From NCBI GenBank assembly GCA_033065855.1, contig JAVXUO010000382.1:62001-126000 (forward strand): DNA of 64,000 bases, written 5' to 3'. Below, one piece after another: positions 34,964 to 48,093 of this stretch (position 1 is the first letter of the stretch; every line of letters begins with the position of its first letter). This stretch comes from Escallonia rubra (lineage: Eukaryota > Streptophyta > Magnoliopsida > Escalloniales > Escalloniaceae). A program made the position numbers and the translations under genes. The notes under the pieces were generated by a model that worked only from the letters and a program-made list of their open reading frames with translations, did not search any database and was not told where the DNA came from.

Positions 34964-37900
34964 CTCCTACTAGACCAAGGTCTAAGGCACTTTACAGTTA
35001 CCGAAGAAAGAAAAGGTCTAATGCATGCACTTTACTTGGTTTAGACTCTTGCCTTGATACCAATCACTGGGCTGGTTTCCCTTCCGTCCTGAAGGGGTAT
35101 GCCAAATTAATTATATGCGAAGCCTGTGGTTTCTGTATTCTAATTCCTCATACATAACTATTCAAAGACGAAAGAAAAATGGCTGAAATACTCAAGATAT
35201 ATGCTCATGTTACGGATCGACTTTCAAGTATTTTCTCATGTGTGACTATGTGAGATTCGAATGCCACGCACGAGGGGTAACTTTTCTATTTTTAAGGTAC
35301 AAAACCGAACTAAACTTCTTGCGCTTGACAATCACGAAATATTTACTCATGCAAGAGAGACGGGTATTTCGAGTTATAATTAGTCATTTGGAATGTGTAT
35401 TATGAAGAGATAAATTTTGCCATGATTTGAGACGTGCAATTTGCATCTTTCCATCCCTGGGATATATCATTTTGTCCCTAATAAAATAAACTTAATTACT
35501 TTGTAGCTAGGAACATCCATTTTGCCAGCTTCTGCTTGACTTATCTTGGTTGCGAAGACTTTGGATTCTACTAAAATTGCATAAGTGCACGAATCATGAG
35601 GGAATTCTTTATTCAATTGACATTTGATTGGCCTCTAGCATATATAGGACAAGGCAACCTCTATTTCCACAAAGTCTCTGCTAAGGTATTGGCCATACAT
35701 CCTTCAGCATCTCCAGTGTAAATTTTGAGCCAATATAGCCTTAAAATCTCACCAACCCAAATCCAATTATTTTTTATATCATTTCCTGTTTCACGCCCAA
35801 AACAAAGTCTAAAGAAAATGAAAAAAAAAACTATTCTCATCAACTTGAAAATTTGGCACATTTTAGTGGTGCGAACGGATAATATCTTTTTAATAGTGTG
35901 AATGAACATTTTGCATCTAACAGTGTGGACGCGTGTGCACATGAGAGAGGTAGAGAGAGCGTGTGTGCTCTCGATATTTCGGATTCTCTTGTAATATCCT
36001 TTTATTATGATACTTTCTAATATTCTCTATGTCAAACATTGCTCACGAAATTCGATTGTAAGTTTCTTAATGATAATTAGTTAACTGTAGTCAACTTAGC
36101 TGACATGCACACAGCTTCCAAAATTACTTGTAAGTAGCAGAGGACTTGATTTTCCTACTTTTTATTTGCAATGTGGTATCATGGTGAAGACACTTAGAAT
36201 TTGATTGATAGCTATTGCATATTGTCGTTACATTCTTCGGTAGGTAGGTTAGTCGTATAATATCGTTTTATTCTATTAACAAATCATATAAACGTACTAC
36301 TTTATATGAGATGACTAATCTCCCGAAATCCAGAAATCTGTGCAGTTGCTCGTTGCAACGAAAGCACAATAAGTTGGAATTCCTTCACTTAGATGGAGAT
36401 AAAAGAGAAGAAATAAAAGAAAGGACGAGTTTTGATGCATTTTACAAACAATTGCCTTTCCAAGCAAGTTGAAGATCTGAATTTCATGCGATGGAGCTTC
36501 TATCAATGTGATCTATAAAGAAGTTAAAGTGCACAACTTATGAATAGCTCGATCTATTGACGCATCCTAAATAGTTACTGTTGTACGGGTGAATTGTATA
36601 TAAATCACACCAGAAGAAACATCATTTATGTTGAAATTTTATGTTCCGGATAAAACCCGCCTCCGACGTGCCGTAAAAAATCGAACTTAATAAGTATACG
36701 CAAGCGAGCAGACTTCTAATACCACCTTAGCGATAAAAACAAAGATCAAAACTGTGGCACAATTGGGCTACTTTAAGGCAATCGAGGACCAATCTGCTCT
36801 TGGAGATGGTGATGTTGATGTATATAGACTACTGAAGAGTTGACCAGACACTGGTATCTTTATTTTCCTCAAACTTGACCTCCTGCCACATACTAACTCT
36901 ATCTTTAGGAGGCAGATCCGGCCGCACATGGGCGACAAATTACGCCAATGACTACGGCCCCTACATCTTTTAACTTCTTCATCTCCCATCCCAGATAAGC
37001 CAATGTCTACTTTGACAAAAACCATGGTCCTCATTTTCGGCTATTGGTCATGAAATTGAAATGTTTTGTCCTCCTTAGAAGCTTCAACACACCGACTCCG
37101 ATGACTGACTTAGTGTTGTGCTGGTTAGAGCTTGACAACAAACTAAGAAGGACGTGCGCGGCTGTGACATTCTTAAAAGGAAAAAAAAAATCACCTAGTT
37201 AGCGGCAGTTTTGGTCGCTCAATCCGGTTGAATCTATCTTCGAAATACACTTTGACGACACATGTTAGCAATATTTGGAATCACTAAATTTTGTTACTAG
37301 TCATACTTAATGAATAATTAATTCACTGAACGAAAAGCTCGCAACTTTGGACTAGAATCATAATTGTAGTAAAAAGTTTTTCTTTTTAGGACATGACTGC
37401 ATAGTCCAAAGCAAATGATAGGACAACTTGCTCTGCTGTGTATGGACCAATAACAGGGAGCTTAGTCTAACTAAAAATGTAGGATTCATTAGGGTGGCCA
37501 GGCAGGCCCCTAACCACGGTTTAATACAACTGGATTATTGGAGACAGACTGGCCTAACAATGTCCCCCACTCCCACCACAAATCCCTTCCACGCCTCACA
37601 TATACACCACACCGAACACTGAATTGTAGGAATGTAAATAAATCGAGCTGTTTATTCATAATATCGCGAATCAACTTGTTTGAAGTTTGTTCATGGTGGT
37701 TCATTTGCTAAACAGGTCAAGCTTAATCTGAAAAGTTCGCTCTTCTGAGAAAGGAACAGAGCTTGAAATTCACCCAGCAGCCCATGAACAAACTCGATTA
37801 GCTTATTTCAGAGTATTGTTCTGGTTCGTTTCATTTAATCTTCCACTTTTTAATAAGTGACATGTATAAAACTGTCATGTTAGGAGATCGAAAAAGTTAA

Positions 37901-38092
37901 GCAAGCAAAACTCAAGCTCGACATATTTTGTGAAACGAGCTCATCACGAGTTCTCGTTATTTTTAACGAAAACATTCTTAAACAAAACTAGTCTAAATCA
38001 ACCCCCCAGCATAGTTAGGGGCAACTAGCGTTCCCCAATGTGTTAAAGTTAGGTTGGATGAAAAGACCAATGAGAGGGGAGTCAACTCATGA
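33209..38092. other. WRKY promoter and long intergenic region
   Basis: The WRKY leader begins just above 33208 with CT/GA runs. Beyond about 34000 the DNA is AT-rich with scattered short ORFs that match no recognised family. One minus-strand segment near 36780-36940 reads RPDLPPKDRVSMWQEVKFEE before a stop and may be a gene relic, but its family is not recognised. Confidence 0.45.
34932..34961. repeat. (GA)n microsatellite
   Basis: About 14 uninterrupted GA units, in the intergenic DNA upstream of the WRKY gene. Confidence 0.9.
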
Positions 38093-38101
38093 AAAATAAA
38101 A

Positions 38102-39311
38102 GGGCTAATTACACTTATATCCCTGACGTTAGGATATAATTACAGGCAAGGACAATAGTTTGGACAAATTGCACTTACGTCCGTTGACCAGACGGAATCT
38201 TAAAAAAACCTAACAGTTTTAACAAAATGACTTTATTGCCCTTATGTTGGAAAGTTAATTTTTTTTCAAATGCCATTACCTCTTTTTTAAAAAGAAAATC
38301 AGAAAAGAAAATCCTAATTTAAATCTGAGCTTTACTCTCTCTCTCTCTCTTCCCCCACCCTTCCCCACCCACTTCGCCGCCACCCTCCCCCCACCCCGCC
38401 CGCTGCTACTCCTCCCACCCCACCCACTGGCCACCAAGAGTTCCCTTTGCCTATCCCCTCGGCAGCCACCTCACCCTGCCATCAGCCCCTTCTTCTCCCA
38501 ATCCCGTCGCAACCCCTCCCTCGCCCAAACCCGTAGCAGCGCCGCAGCCCGTCCCTCGCCCGCACCGTATGTGATACCATTTCCACAGCACCGACATCGT
38601 CCCCACTTCCACACCCACAACCGCCAATCAATTGATTTGATTTGCAGCTGTGCGTGGAGGGATAGCCCCATGAAAGGAAGAAGATATGGGTTGATCAAAG
38701 CCGGCGAAAAACCCACTATTTGATGTCATTGACTGATGTAAAGAGAAATTGACTCAAAGAACATTCATCTGTCCACAGTGGTGGGTAAGCTGGTCTTATC
38801 TCACTGTCGGTCCTTTTGTGGTGGCTCAGCAAAACTCATGAGTACAGTACACTTTGATGATGTGGATAGTCAGAGTTCACCTGGATAATTTTTAGATCTG
38901 CGGCATTAAAGGAGGAAAACTCGATATACATGGATGTAACATTTGGAGGTGGGTTTGGTTGTTGGTTGAGATGGTGCCGTGGTGTTGGGATGATGTGAAG
39001 GTGGTGCACGGCGGGGTGGGGGGAGGGGGGGGCAGCGGCGGGGTGTGTGTGAAACCATAATCTTGGAATTAGTATTTGTAAACCCTAATTTAAAAAATCC
39101 TAATTTTCAAATTAGGGTCTGAAATCTTAATTTAAAAATATACAATACAATGACATTATTATCATTTTAGAAATACGTAATGATGACATCATAAAAAACG
39201 TACATTTTTTTAACGGAACCCTAACGGATGGACACGAGTGTTACATTTTAAAACTTATTATCCTTAACTGTAATTTCACCCTAACCTCAGGTACATTGCT
39301 GTAATTAGCCC
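38102..39311. mobile_element. MULE-type transposon 2
   Basis: The ends GGGCTAATTACA and TGTAATTAGCCC are inverted, with longer imperfect similarity inside. They are flanked by a perfect 9-bp duplication AAAATAAAA (38093-38101 and 39312-39320). There is no transposase. A GC-rich core (38340-38720) may be captured host DNA, though no family is recognised in it. The termini belong to the same family as the elements at 52048-54624 and are related to MULE 1. Confidence 0.85.
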
Positions 39312-40168
39312 AAAATAAAATACCGAGTGAACACTGAACAGGAACCTAGGATCTGGGACCTTTGAATATACTATAAATTAAATCATGCAATCCTTAGCCC
39401 CTCCTTTTGCACCAGCTCCCGTGTAGCCCTACTGTCCTAGATGATCAAAACTACTGGTCCAGAACCACGCAATACTTACACCAACGCATCAACCTCCTTA
39501 ATCCAATTGTTCGTGACCATGCAATATTTATTCCAATGCATGAGTCAAAAGGACCTACGCACCATATTTTTTTATTTTTTTGGTTACAACCTACGCACCA
39601 GATGATCTCCCTCCTAACAGCTGCCCAGTTTGATTGCGTCAACACAGTAAGAAAACAATGATATCAAACAACTAATTAACAGGAATTGTATATAGAAACC
39701 CAAAACCAAAAATACTAAGAAAAGAAAATTTTAATAAATTTCTTGCTCCTTTTCCATCTTAAAATGACTTCTAAAAACACATGCTATTTGTTGGACAGAG
39801 CTCCTCTCGAAAACCTCAAAACTGACAGAAACCCAGATTTTGCACACCAAAGCAATTGCCCTGAGCAGCTCCATAGAAACCTATTCCTACTTTCCTTTAC
39901 CTCGACCTTAATAACCTCAGAGAACTCAAAAGTCAAAAAAGCAGGCACAGCACATCACAAGTGCTGGGGACTGCACCATCTGTAAACTTATTCCTATTCA
40001 CTTCCATCAAAAGTGCAACGATTTCGAAACCCCACCCTTTCTCTTTATAATGCCTACCCGGATTTCCATCTTAAAATCAATGGGAGAAACAAAAGAACAT
40101 AGAATCAAAGGGAAAGCCTGTCCACCGTCAAATTGCTACTTGTCAGACCCAGTGAGAGTTTTGGTAAA

Positions 40169-43100
40169 TCAAGATTCCAGCTTAGAGTCAGATGAGCTCA
40201 ATCCAGAAGATACACCACTAGCGCTTGGCACTAGAAACCTCGGCTGCATTCCTTGGGAAACTCTGAAGGATGCCTTTGAATTAATGTACTGCACAAAAAG
40301 CACTAGTGTCTTAGATATAAACAGCTACTAAACGAGTACTTACTTGAAGAAAGAATTAATCAGCATATATAGACCAATCGAGCAACCATTAGCTTTCAAG
40401 TGATTCATAAATTTCGAGAAGCAGCTACCTTCATTCCATTTTCCCTGAAGAAAGCACTGATCTCCTCCTCTGTCAGGCCTTCTTCCTCTCCAGCATTTTC
40501 CTCCCACCCCATTGAACGTAAAAAAGCAGCCTCTTCCTCCTCTGAATAAAGAATCGAATCAGAGCTTGAATGGTTCTTTTCATTGTTAAGAGATTCATGA
40601 GGCCCGTCTGCATCACGAGTATCACCAGTGTGGCTCAAGTCCCCCCTATTCTCGCTCAATTGGTCCCCGTCAGACTTCTCCAAAACCGAGGCATCTATAC
40701 CCTCAGGAATAGCACCAGCAGAAGCAGCAGCAACAGCTCCTCCTGCTGTTTCACCAGGCTTATCCAAGATAGCTGGCGCCACAGCAGGAGTGGAATCAGA
40801 AACAGTGGAAGAGGAGTTTATCATAGACTTCTTCCTCATAAGGTTGAAAAAATCATTCCGACTCTGTGCTTGAAGTGTAGGTCTCTTCTCTGTTACAGTC
40901 ACAGGCTTGCGATCACCAGTAGCATGTATCGGGTTATTAACTGGGCTTCTCAAGGGAGCAGATCCAACAACTGATGAAGCAACAGGAAGTGCGTTATTTG
41001 CTGCTTTGCCACTTGTTGGGCTCAAACTATCCTTTGCGGCTGGAGAGACACCATTTCTCTCTCGTGCTGGCTTAAGAACCTGAAGATTTACCAAACCAGA
41101 TGTCTTTGCACCATCAGGCTTCACAGGCCCCCCACGAGGAGGGTGATTGACAACGTGAGAAGATGAGATCTGTTGGCCAACCTTAGGTTTTAATTTCTCT
41201 GAAGAATTTAACACCTGAAAAGAAGACTTAAATAATTAGCCTAAATAAAAGTAGACATGCATAGGATTCTCTTTAATGCGTAAACTCAATAGTATAGATA
41301 TGATGGAACCAAGTACGAATAACTGCACCATAGTGAAGCAAAAACCAAGAAATTCATGCAATAGTATAAAAACCAATATTGGACTGAAATCATACAGGAA
41401 ATACATATTTCCAGGGGCTGTGCCAACAAGAAAGCTGAGCGACCAATTTCGCTCAAGTTGGTAGTTTATAAGCAATTATTTTTAGCTTTAGTAGGAGATA
41501 CCTAAACACACAACCCTTCCACACGAAATGAGACATCAAAAAACCTAAATAAATTCATATACACCCTCAACCAATTCAAACAAAAGCACTCTGCATCACA
41601 TTCTTAGAAAAACGACTCAGGTCACAAACCATTAACAAGACAACAGAAACTAAGATATTATCATCTGGAATATTTTAGACTCAAACTGAGCACCAGGTGA
41701 ACAGTAAATGGTGCAAGACCATCACAAAATGCAATTTACAACCATGCAGCTTCAAGACCACTCTTTTCGCGTCATACTAATGCAAAAGGATAATCTGGCA
41801 AATGAGTTGCAGAACATTGTCATTATACACCAAAGCCAGTATTCACTTGCCTTACCAACACATGAATCCATTGTGCATAAAACTGGTACCGGTAAAGCTT
41901 TGTCCAAAGCACTCAGTTCCTATTTTTCGTTTTACTTTCCAGATTCCATTCTTTCAACTTGGTAGTTTTCCTTTTCAACCAAAGTAATATCTTGCTTATC
42001 GTAGACAAAGTGCTTATAGAGACAATTGAACAGACCCGGCCAAGAGATATAGAGGTCGAAAGAATGAATACTGCAACCTAACAAAGTTCCAGAGAGACTA
42101 AGGGTATAACAGATAGTAGCAAACCTCCCCTGTCACATCATTTCACCCTATCCAAGTAGGCAGACTCGTTGATAAGGTAGTTTCCTTGCTGAGACATTAG
42201 CCTGAATGAAGAAGTCATGATAATGAAGCAGCTGGAAAGTTGAACACCTTATATTACATACTAATGATCTTATTATAGCAGAGTACATACTAACCTCTTA
42301 ATTTTCAAAAAAAAAAAAGTCAATTTTCTATAAATTTGACCCTGCCAGTCATCCACATGAATTTTGCAATTTTTCTATATTAAAGTCTTCCACAAAGTCC
42401 AGCAATGCACCACATTGTTGTTCCTCTATAAAGCACATTAGTGCTTTTTCAAATGCACCACTTTCTCCTACGGCTGAACCTACATAAGAAATATGGCCAC
42501 TTCTAGACAAATGTTTCACATTTAGGTTGGCTATACAGAAACTTGACTCACATACTAATTAAAAAAGGGCGGCCGAGTGTATGAGGTTCCTGCCACTGCA
42601 ATCTCTGAGGAAAGTTAGGCAGCCTTACCCCCACCTTTTGCGTAGAGAGTAGACTTTGCGGAGAGTGTAGACAAAAAATTGCGCACTTCGTAAAAGATAC
42701 TTCATCGACACTTGTTTCGGATGAAACAACAAATAGTCTTTCTAGGAAGTCGTGGGAGTAACAAATTAAAACAAATCAACTGAAAAATAACACAGATCAT
42801 CAGATATATGAACTCCAATTTGCTACAATACATATTGACATTACACAAATTCGACCAAATCATGCCTCTCTTGCAAGCTTGGCCTCCTAGACTCTTTAAA
42901 TTCGTCTTGCTTTGTCAGTTTAAGAGTCTCATGTACCTTAAGTCTGCCACTCGGCCTCTCAAAGCTCCACGTTTTGTTGTTCCTGTCCCCTTGGACCCAA
43001 TTAACAATTCCTTTTTAGAAAATACCTCATGTGCACCTATAATTTCTCCCTAGCTCTATATTCCATAAAAAGAAAACCATTCAAGTAAAACCCACTCAAT

Positions 43101-46100
43101 AAACCATAGGGACTAGCACCTCCTTGGCTGCCAATCAGTTACCTCAAAAAAAAAATTTGTTGATTCAGAATCCGAGTCCCAACAGCATATTTACAGACAT
43201 GAGTGTCAAGTGCCATCACGGCACTATGTATCCATCATTCAAAGTTGAAATAGATTTAGATATACAGTCACCAACCAAAATAAGCTTCATAGTGCAAGAA
43301 TGTATATGCTAAATTAAACAAGTCCAACGGATACAGGTACTTTTGGCAGTGGCAGCTTAGTCACTTTGCTAACAGAGTTCACAATCTGCATAGGTACGCT
43401 TACTTTGGATCAGTCCGGAAAGGCGAGAAATAAAAAGAAACTTAGCAATTCATTACCACTGACAGATCCAAGTAAAAGGCCAAGGGGTATTATTGGACTG
43501 ATAATTTGGTGGGAAATGGTTTTCGTCCTACATAATGAAAGCATTCCGTATTTCCATTACCATAATTCAATCCTCGCAAGTCCACAGCAAACAAGTGGGA
43601 GATTCAGAATGAGACGCCTAAGATGAAAAGTTCTTTCCCCCTAACTCCACCTGGTAGTTTAAAATTTTGGTTGGGGGAGGAAGGGATGGGGAATTCTTCC
43701 ACATAATGTTTTGAGTCTCTGGATTTAAATCCAGTGCACTAAAGTCAAGTTTAACCCTAGCAGGTAAACAAAATAGGTACACATGAAGTGAAATTAACAG
43801 AATGTTTAAGCTTATGGGAGCCATAGAATAAAGTCTAAATGAGACTGGGTGTATGTATCATAAAGATCCAGGAAAAAATCACGTGATAATAGCTTAAAGT
43901 AATATTGCTTGTAAGGATGATATTACTAAAATAGCTCACAACTACAGTTTAAAAAGATAAAACATAAATTGCAACAACATTTTCCATAGGCAGAAACAAA
44001 CATAAAAGGCATTGGATAAAATATGACAAAAAGGATAACAAATTAAAGTAACAAACGAGTCTTGGTATCTATCGGTGGCAGGAAATAGGAAGATACTAAT
44101 AGGTGTGGTCAAGTTATTCAAAGATCTCACCATTATTCTAGAATATTTCACGTGTTCTTTTTCCTTAAACAGTCCCATCATGATAAGTGGCCATGTGGCA
44201 CCAGAGACGCGCTCCACATAAAAGTTTTGTACGAGCTCACTAGTTTAAGGGAAAAGGATTAAATATGGTTGGAGCTGGCTTAACAAAAGAATTCAACAAA
44301 AGATGAAGAAACATAGATAAAATTGCATCAAGCAAAGTGCTCTCTGGATGCTAATGTTCTCCAAAGTTGAAAGTTTTCAACCAATCAACAACCCAATAGC
44401 TCTCACATCTCACACTAAACTAAGACTCCCTGCACAGAGCAGCCAGGATGGTAGAATATACTCCCTCCATCCCACGAAAATTGATCATATTTCCTTTTGG
44501 GTCGTCCCACAAATATTGCTCACTTTCCAAATAAAGAAAGATTTTGTAGGTAATTTTACATATTTACCCTCTTTACACTTTTTTAATTCTATTTGTCTCT
44601 CCACATTTAACTCTCCATCAACTCATTTTCTCTCTCCTGGTCGATTTTTACACTTTTTTATTCATTTCTCTCTCCACATTTAACACTCCACTAACTCATT
44701 TTCTCTCTCCTGGCCCACTTTCTTACCCTCTCTCTAAAGGGTAGAATGGGAAACACACTATATCACTTAAATCCTTAATCTACGTGCAAAAAAAATGATC
44801 AAATTATGTGGAACGGAGGGAGTACTATGCTAGTTGTCATTGCAACCCCCACAAATATAAGTACTTCAACCTATTCTAATAAGATTCATTTCACAAGCAA
44901 ACCACCAAAACCATAATCTTTGGACAAGAGGATGTAATTTTACACGGAATTAAGCTGATGAGACATTATGCTCAAAATATACAAGTTACAAACAGATATG
45001 ATATTGAACCCAATAAAGAATCATAAGTTAGGCAAGCAGCAAGAAGCATTCTATAATTCACGTACAATACTGGTGATAAAAACGACAAGTAATTTCCTAT
45101 ATGCCCTTACATTTGATTTAATACTCTACTTGGTCCATCGCCTTTTTATTAGTACCTATTTGGTCCTTCAACCAAAATTACACAGCATCAAAAACCATCC
45201 ATCCAGCTTATTGTTAAAAGGGCTAACGGAATAATCACGTGCCACAAACTTTCCCGTTCGCGCACATTATAACTGTAAGCATCTGCTCTGCATCTCGTTT
45301 ACATAATTTTTAACGCCTCAACCATTCTTCCCCATAACTCAATAAGTCTCCATTTGTGGCCAATACCAACAAAATTTGAAGCAGGCACATGAATCCCAAA
45401 ACACATCGTCACCAACTTCCCCCTTATCTCTTACCCACACAATCAAATATCAAAGTCATTAACTTCAAATGACCGATCTGATACCAAATTCGCTTATTCG
45501 GATCATGGAATTCCAAGTAGAGGCTTAAATGGCCTATGACAATAGCTGCTAGCAGCAAAAAAGTCGGCAACCGTGTGGTTAGGTTTGGTGTCTGGTGGGA
45601 TAAGCTTTATATAGGTATAGACTACATAAAAGTGTAAAGTCCTTTTATAACATAAGACCGGGAATTTAGAGAAAAGACGTTCGAAGGGGGAAAATTTCCT
45701 ACACTCAGGGTGTATACAATACTAAAAAAGCGCGTAAAGGGCCCAAGCGTGCTTAGAAGAATAACCAATCACTCAATTGCTAAGCTAAAACTTGTCCATC
45801 CTTTCTACAAACATGGGTTGTCAACCTTGGAAACTCCTCGTCCCACGAAAAGAAATGGCTTAGGAACAAGGCTGAAGCCCAAACAGGTTTCATAAGATGT
45901 CATGCCTAACCATTACCCATTGCTTTTGTTCATTTTGCAAGCAAGTAGCAATTACCATACATGATCAAACAGTCAAGTCATAATTAGGGTGAACTATATC
46001 GAGAAGCGATTATTCACTCCAGTAGACTTCCAGCATAATGCTTAACAATGCACAAAAATCTGCAAATGACTTTACAACCTGATTCATTGTTGGACATTTC

Positions 46101-48093
46101 AAGTCTTAAACAACAAGCTCTGCCAACTTTGCAAAGATCGTCAACGGCTCTAGCATCAAGAAAGTCAGAACCACAAACTTCTGTCTTTATCGCATAATTT
46201 TCATAGCTAATTTACAGTTTGATAGTTAATTATAATGTTGTTCAAAGGAATAATTCCTTATTAAGTTTGCTTTTGTACCTCTTATGTTTTTTCATACCTA
46301 AAAAACACCATAAACCTTAAAACTATTTGACCGCTTTCCCAATAAAAAACGTCAGATGGGGTTTGCTTGACTTTGAACTTCACAACTTCCATAGTCAAAC
46401 ATCAACCTTACCCTTATCTTCCCCTGACCACACCCCCACAGACCATTGCTCGCCCTCATTCCTTAACCTCTTTCCAGCTTAAGGTCTCTGCCAAGGGACC
46501 ACCTGACATACAAACTTGCAACTAAATTTCAACCGTGTGCATCTGAGTTTGTGTCCCCTTCGCAAATTTCTCATACCAAACAAACTAATTTAGCTTAAAA
46601 TAAAGCTCTAGTACCAAGCATACCTTCAGTTCACATCTTCGTGTCACATAACAAGTCATCCTTCACATAATTTTTCCAGAATGTTCAGCTTTGTATTACT
46701 AGAGAGAAAGTAATGACGATGCCTTGGTTTTACTATCAATTAAGCGAGAGGAGACATTGGAACCACGGCGTCTCTTTGGTCATCCAATAAAAATCATTAC
46801 AGTATTCATTATAAACAAATTATACTCCTTGAATTCACACATGAATTTCTTGTTCCCACCAAACAAAGCAGAAAAAAAATTGTAATACAAATGGGACAAC
46901 AATTTATGGAACATCAAGCAATATGTAGAGCATACGAGGGCGTAAACACCCTTACCAAGGCTTTAGGCATGGAAGGAGTCATTGGAATTAATTGCCTGGA
47001 CTGTTTAATAGCCAGCTCCTCGAGCCTCTGGGTTCCAACGGATGACTAAATAACACAAAGAAAATGTATGAGAACAATACACAATATCACTAGCCACGAG
47101 AGAAGGCAATGAAGCTACCTGGGTGGTAGTCTGAACACGAGAAGGCCCCTGAGCCAAAGTTTCAGCCATATTAAGACCACTGGTTGTGCTTGAAGCTGCA
47201 GAAGAGGAACTCGCGTGAATAGCTTGTTGAACACCTGATGCACCGTTACCGTTGCTTCCAACTATCACGGGAACCTCTGCCAGGGCTGATGTCCAACCAT
47301 CACCGATCACAGCCGAAGGGCCAACAGGTAAGCTTTGAATGGCTGTACTCAATCCAGGAGATGGGACTCTTCCTATTTCAAGATCCGATTGTCTTTCTTC
47401 AGCTCCAAGAGACGGAAAGTCCCTCTCAAATGCAGTCTTGTGTACACCGCCAAGAGGACTGCCTACAGCAAGCATAGCATTTCCATTGTTGTGGTTGTTT
47501 TTGTTGGCATTACTCGAATCAGCTGCTACTTTTCTGGGCCAAGGCTCAGCACGTTTTACGGAAATTGACGATTGCGAACGTCTTAATCCATCCTTCTCAA
47601 ATCTATTTGGTAAAATACTACCCAAGGGATCATAAAATTCCCGATGCCTGTGCTCACTTAAAACTGATTTTTCTCTATCATGATATTCATATGTGTCCTT
47701 ATCCCAATCCCTTTCACGGTTTCGACCAAAGCTATTGTAAGACCGCAAGTGAGCAGAACCATTACTACTTGAACTACGACGAAAGTATGAGGAAGTGGTT
47801 CGATCTGAAGCAAATGAACGGCCTAAATCATGATCATTATTAACAGATGACCTATTTCTTGCAGACTTCGATGATACAGCACGGTCATCTATGACACAAC
47901 AAAGAATATTAGTGAACAACTTAAACTAAAAAATACATGAAATGAAATGGTTGAAAATATGGAGTATGTTAAGATCACCTGAATGCAATGAAGACGATGC
48001 AAGTTGGTGAAATGCACTGCTGCCACCACCACTGCTCACACTTCCACTACTTCTTAACCATTCCGGTACTAGTGTCGGCTCACTTCTTTCCAT
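40169..48093 (-). CDS. Vasculin/GPBP1-like nuclear protein
   Basis: Five exons: 48093-47979, 47888-47119, 47045-46956, 41214-40429 and 40288-40169. They join in phase to 626 aa. It starts MERSEPTLVPEWLRSSG. Residues 39-120 are Ser/Arg/Asp-rich, FERDFPSLGAEERQ lies at 192-205, and EEEEAAFLRSMGWEE with GLTEEEISAFF is at 550-580. The F-P-S-L motif plus the C-terminal F-L-R-x-M-G-W-x-E ... L-T-E-E-E block resembles animal vasculin (GC-rich promoter-binding protein 1). Plants carry similar proteins, mostly unnamed. The last exon is placed by the good acceptor TGTGCAG and the ending GMQPRFLVPSASG; reading on at 40428 would add only AASRNL and stop. Most of the protein looks disordered. Function is inferred; a role in transcription is plausible but untested. 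Intron 3 is 5.7 kb. Confidence 0.75.
42560..42680. repeat. Possible Au-type SINE relic in vasculin-like intron 3
   Basis: The string GGGCGGCCGAGTG, then GAGGTTCCTGCCACTGC, then GCAGCCTTACCCCC recalls the plant Au SINE consensus (G-G-C-C-x-A-G-T-G ... GAGGCTCCTGCCA ... CGCAGCCTTACCCC). Polymerase III boxes and a poly-T tail could not be confirmed, so this is tentative. Confidence 0.4.
44461..44822. mobile_element. Stowaway-type MITE in vasculin-like intron 3
   Basis: Termini CTCCCTCCATCCCACGAAAA and, inverted, CTCCCTCCGTTCCACATAAT, both followed by TTGATCAT, are the Stowaway (Tc1/mariner) signature. A TA dinucleotide flanks each side (44459-44460 and 44823-44824). 362 bp, non-coding, with an internal partial repeat (CATTTAAC...CTCAT twice near 44600-44700). 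Confidence 0.92.

Noticed and set aside
40570..40974. 134-codon plus-strand ORF
   Set aside because: Antisense shadow of vasculin-like exon 4, which has consistent splicing and a conserved C-terminal block.
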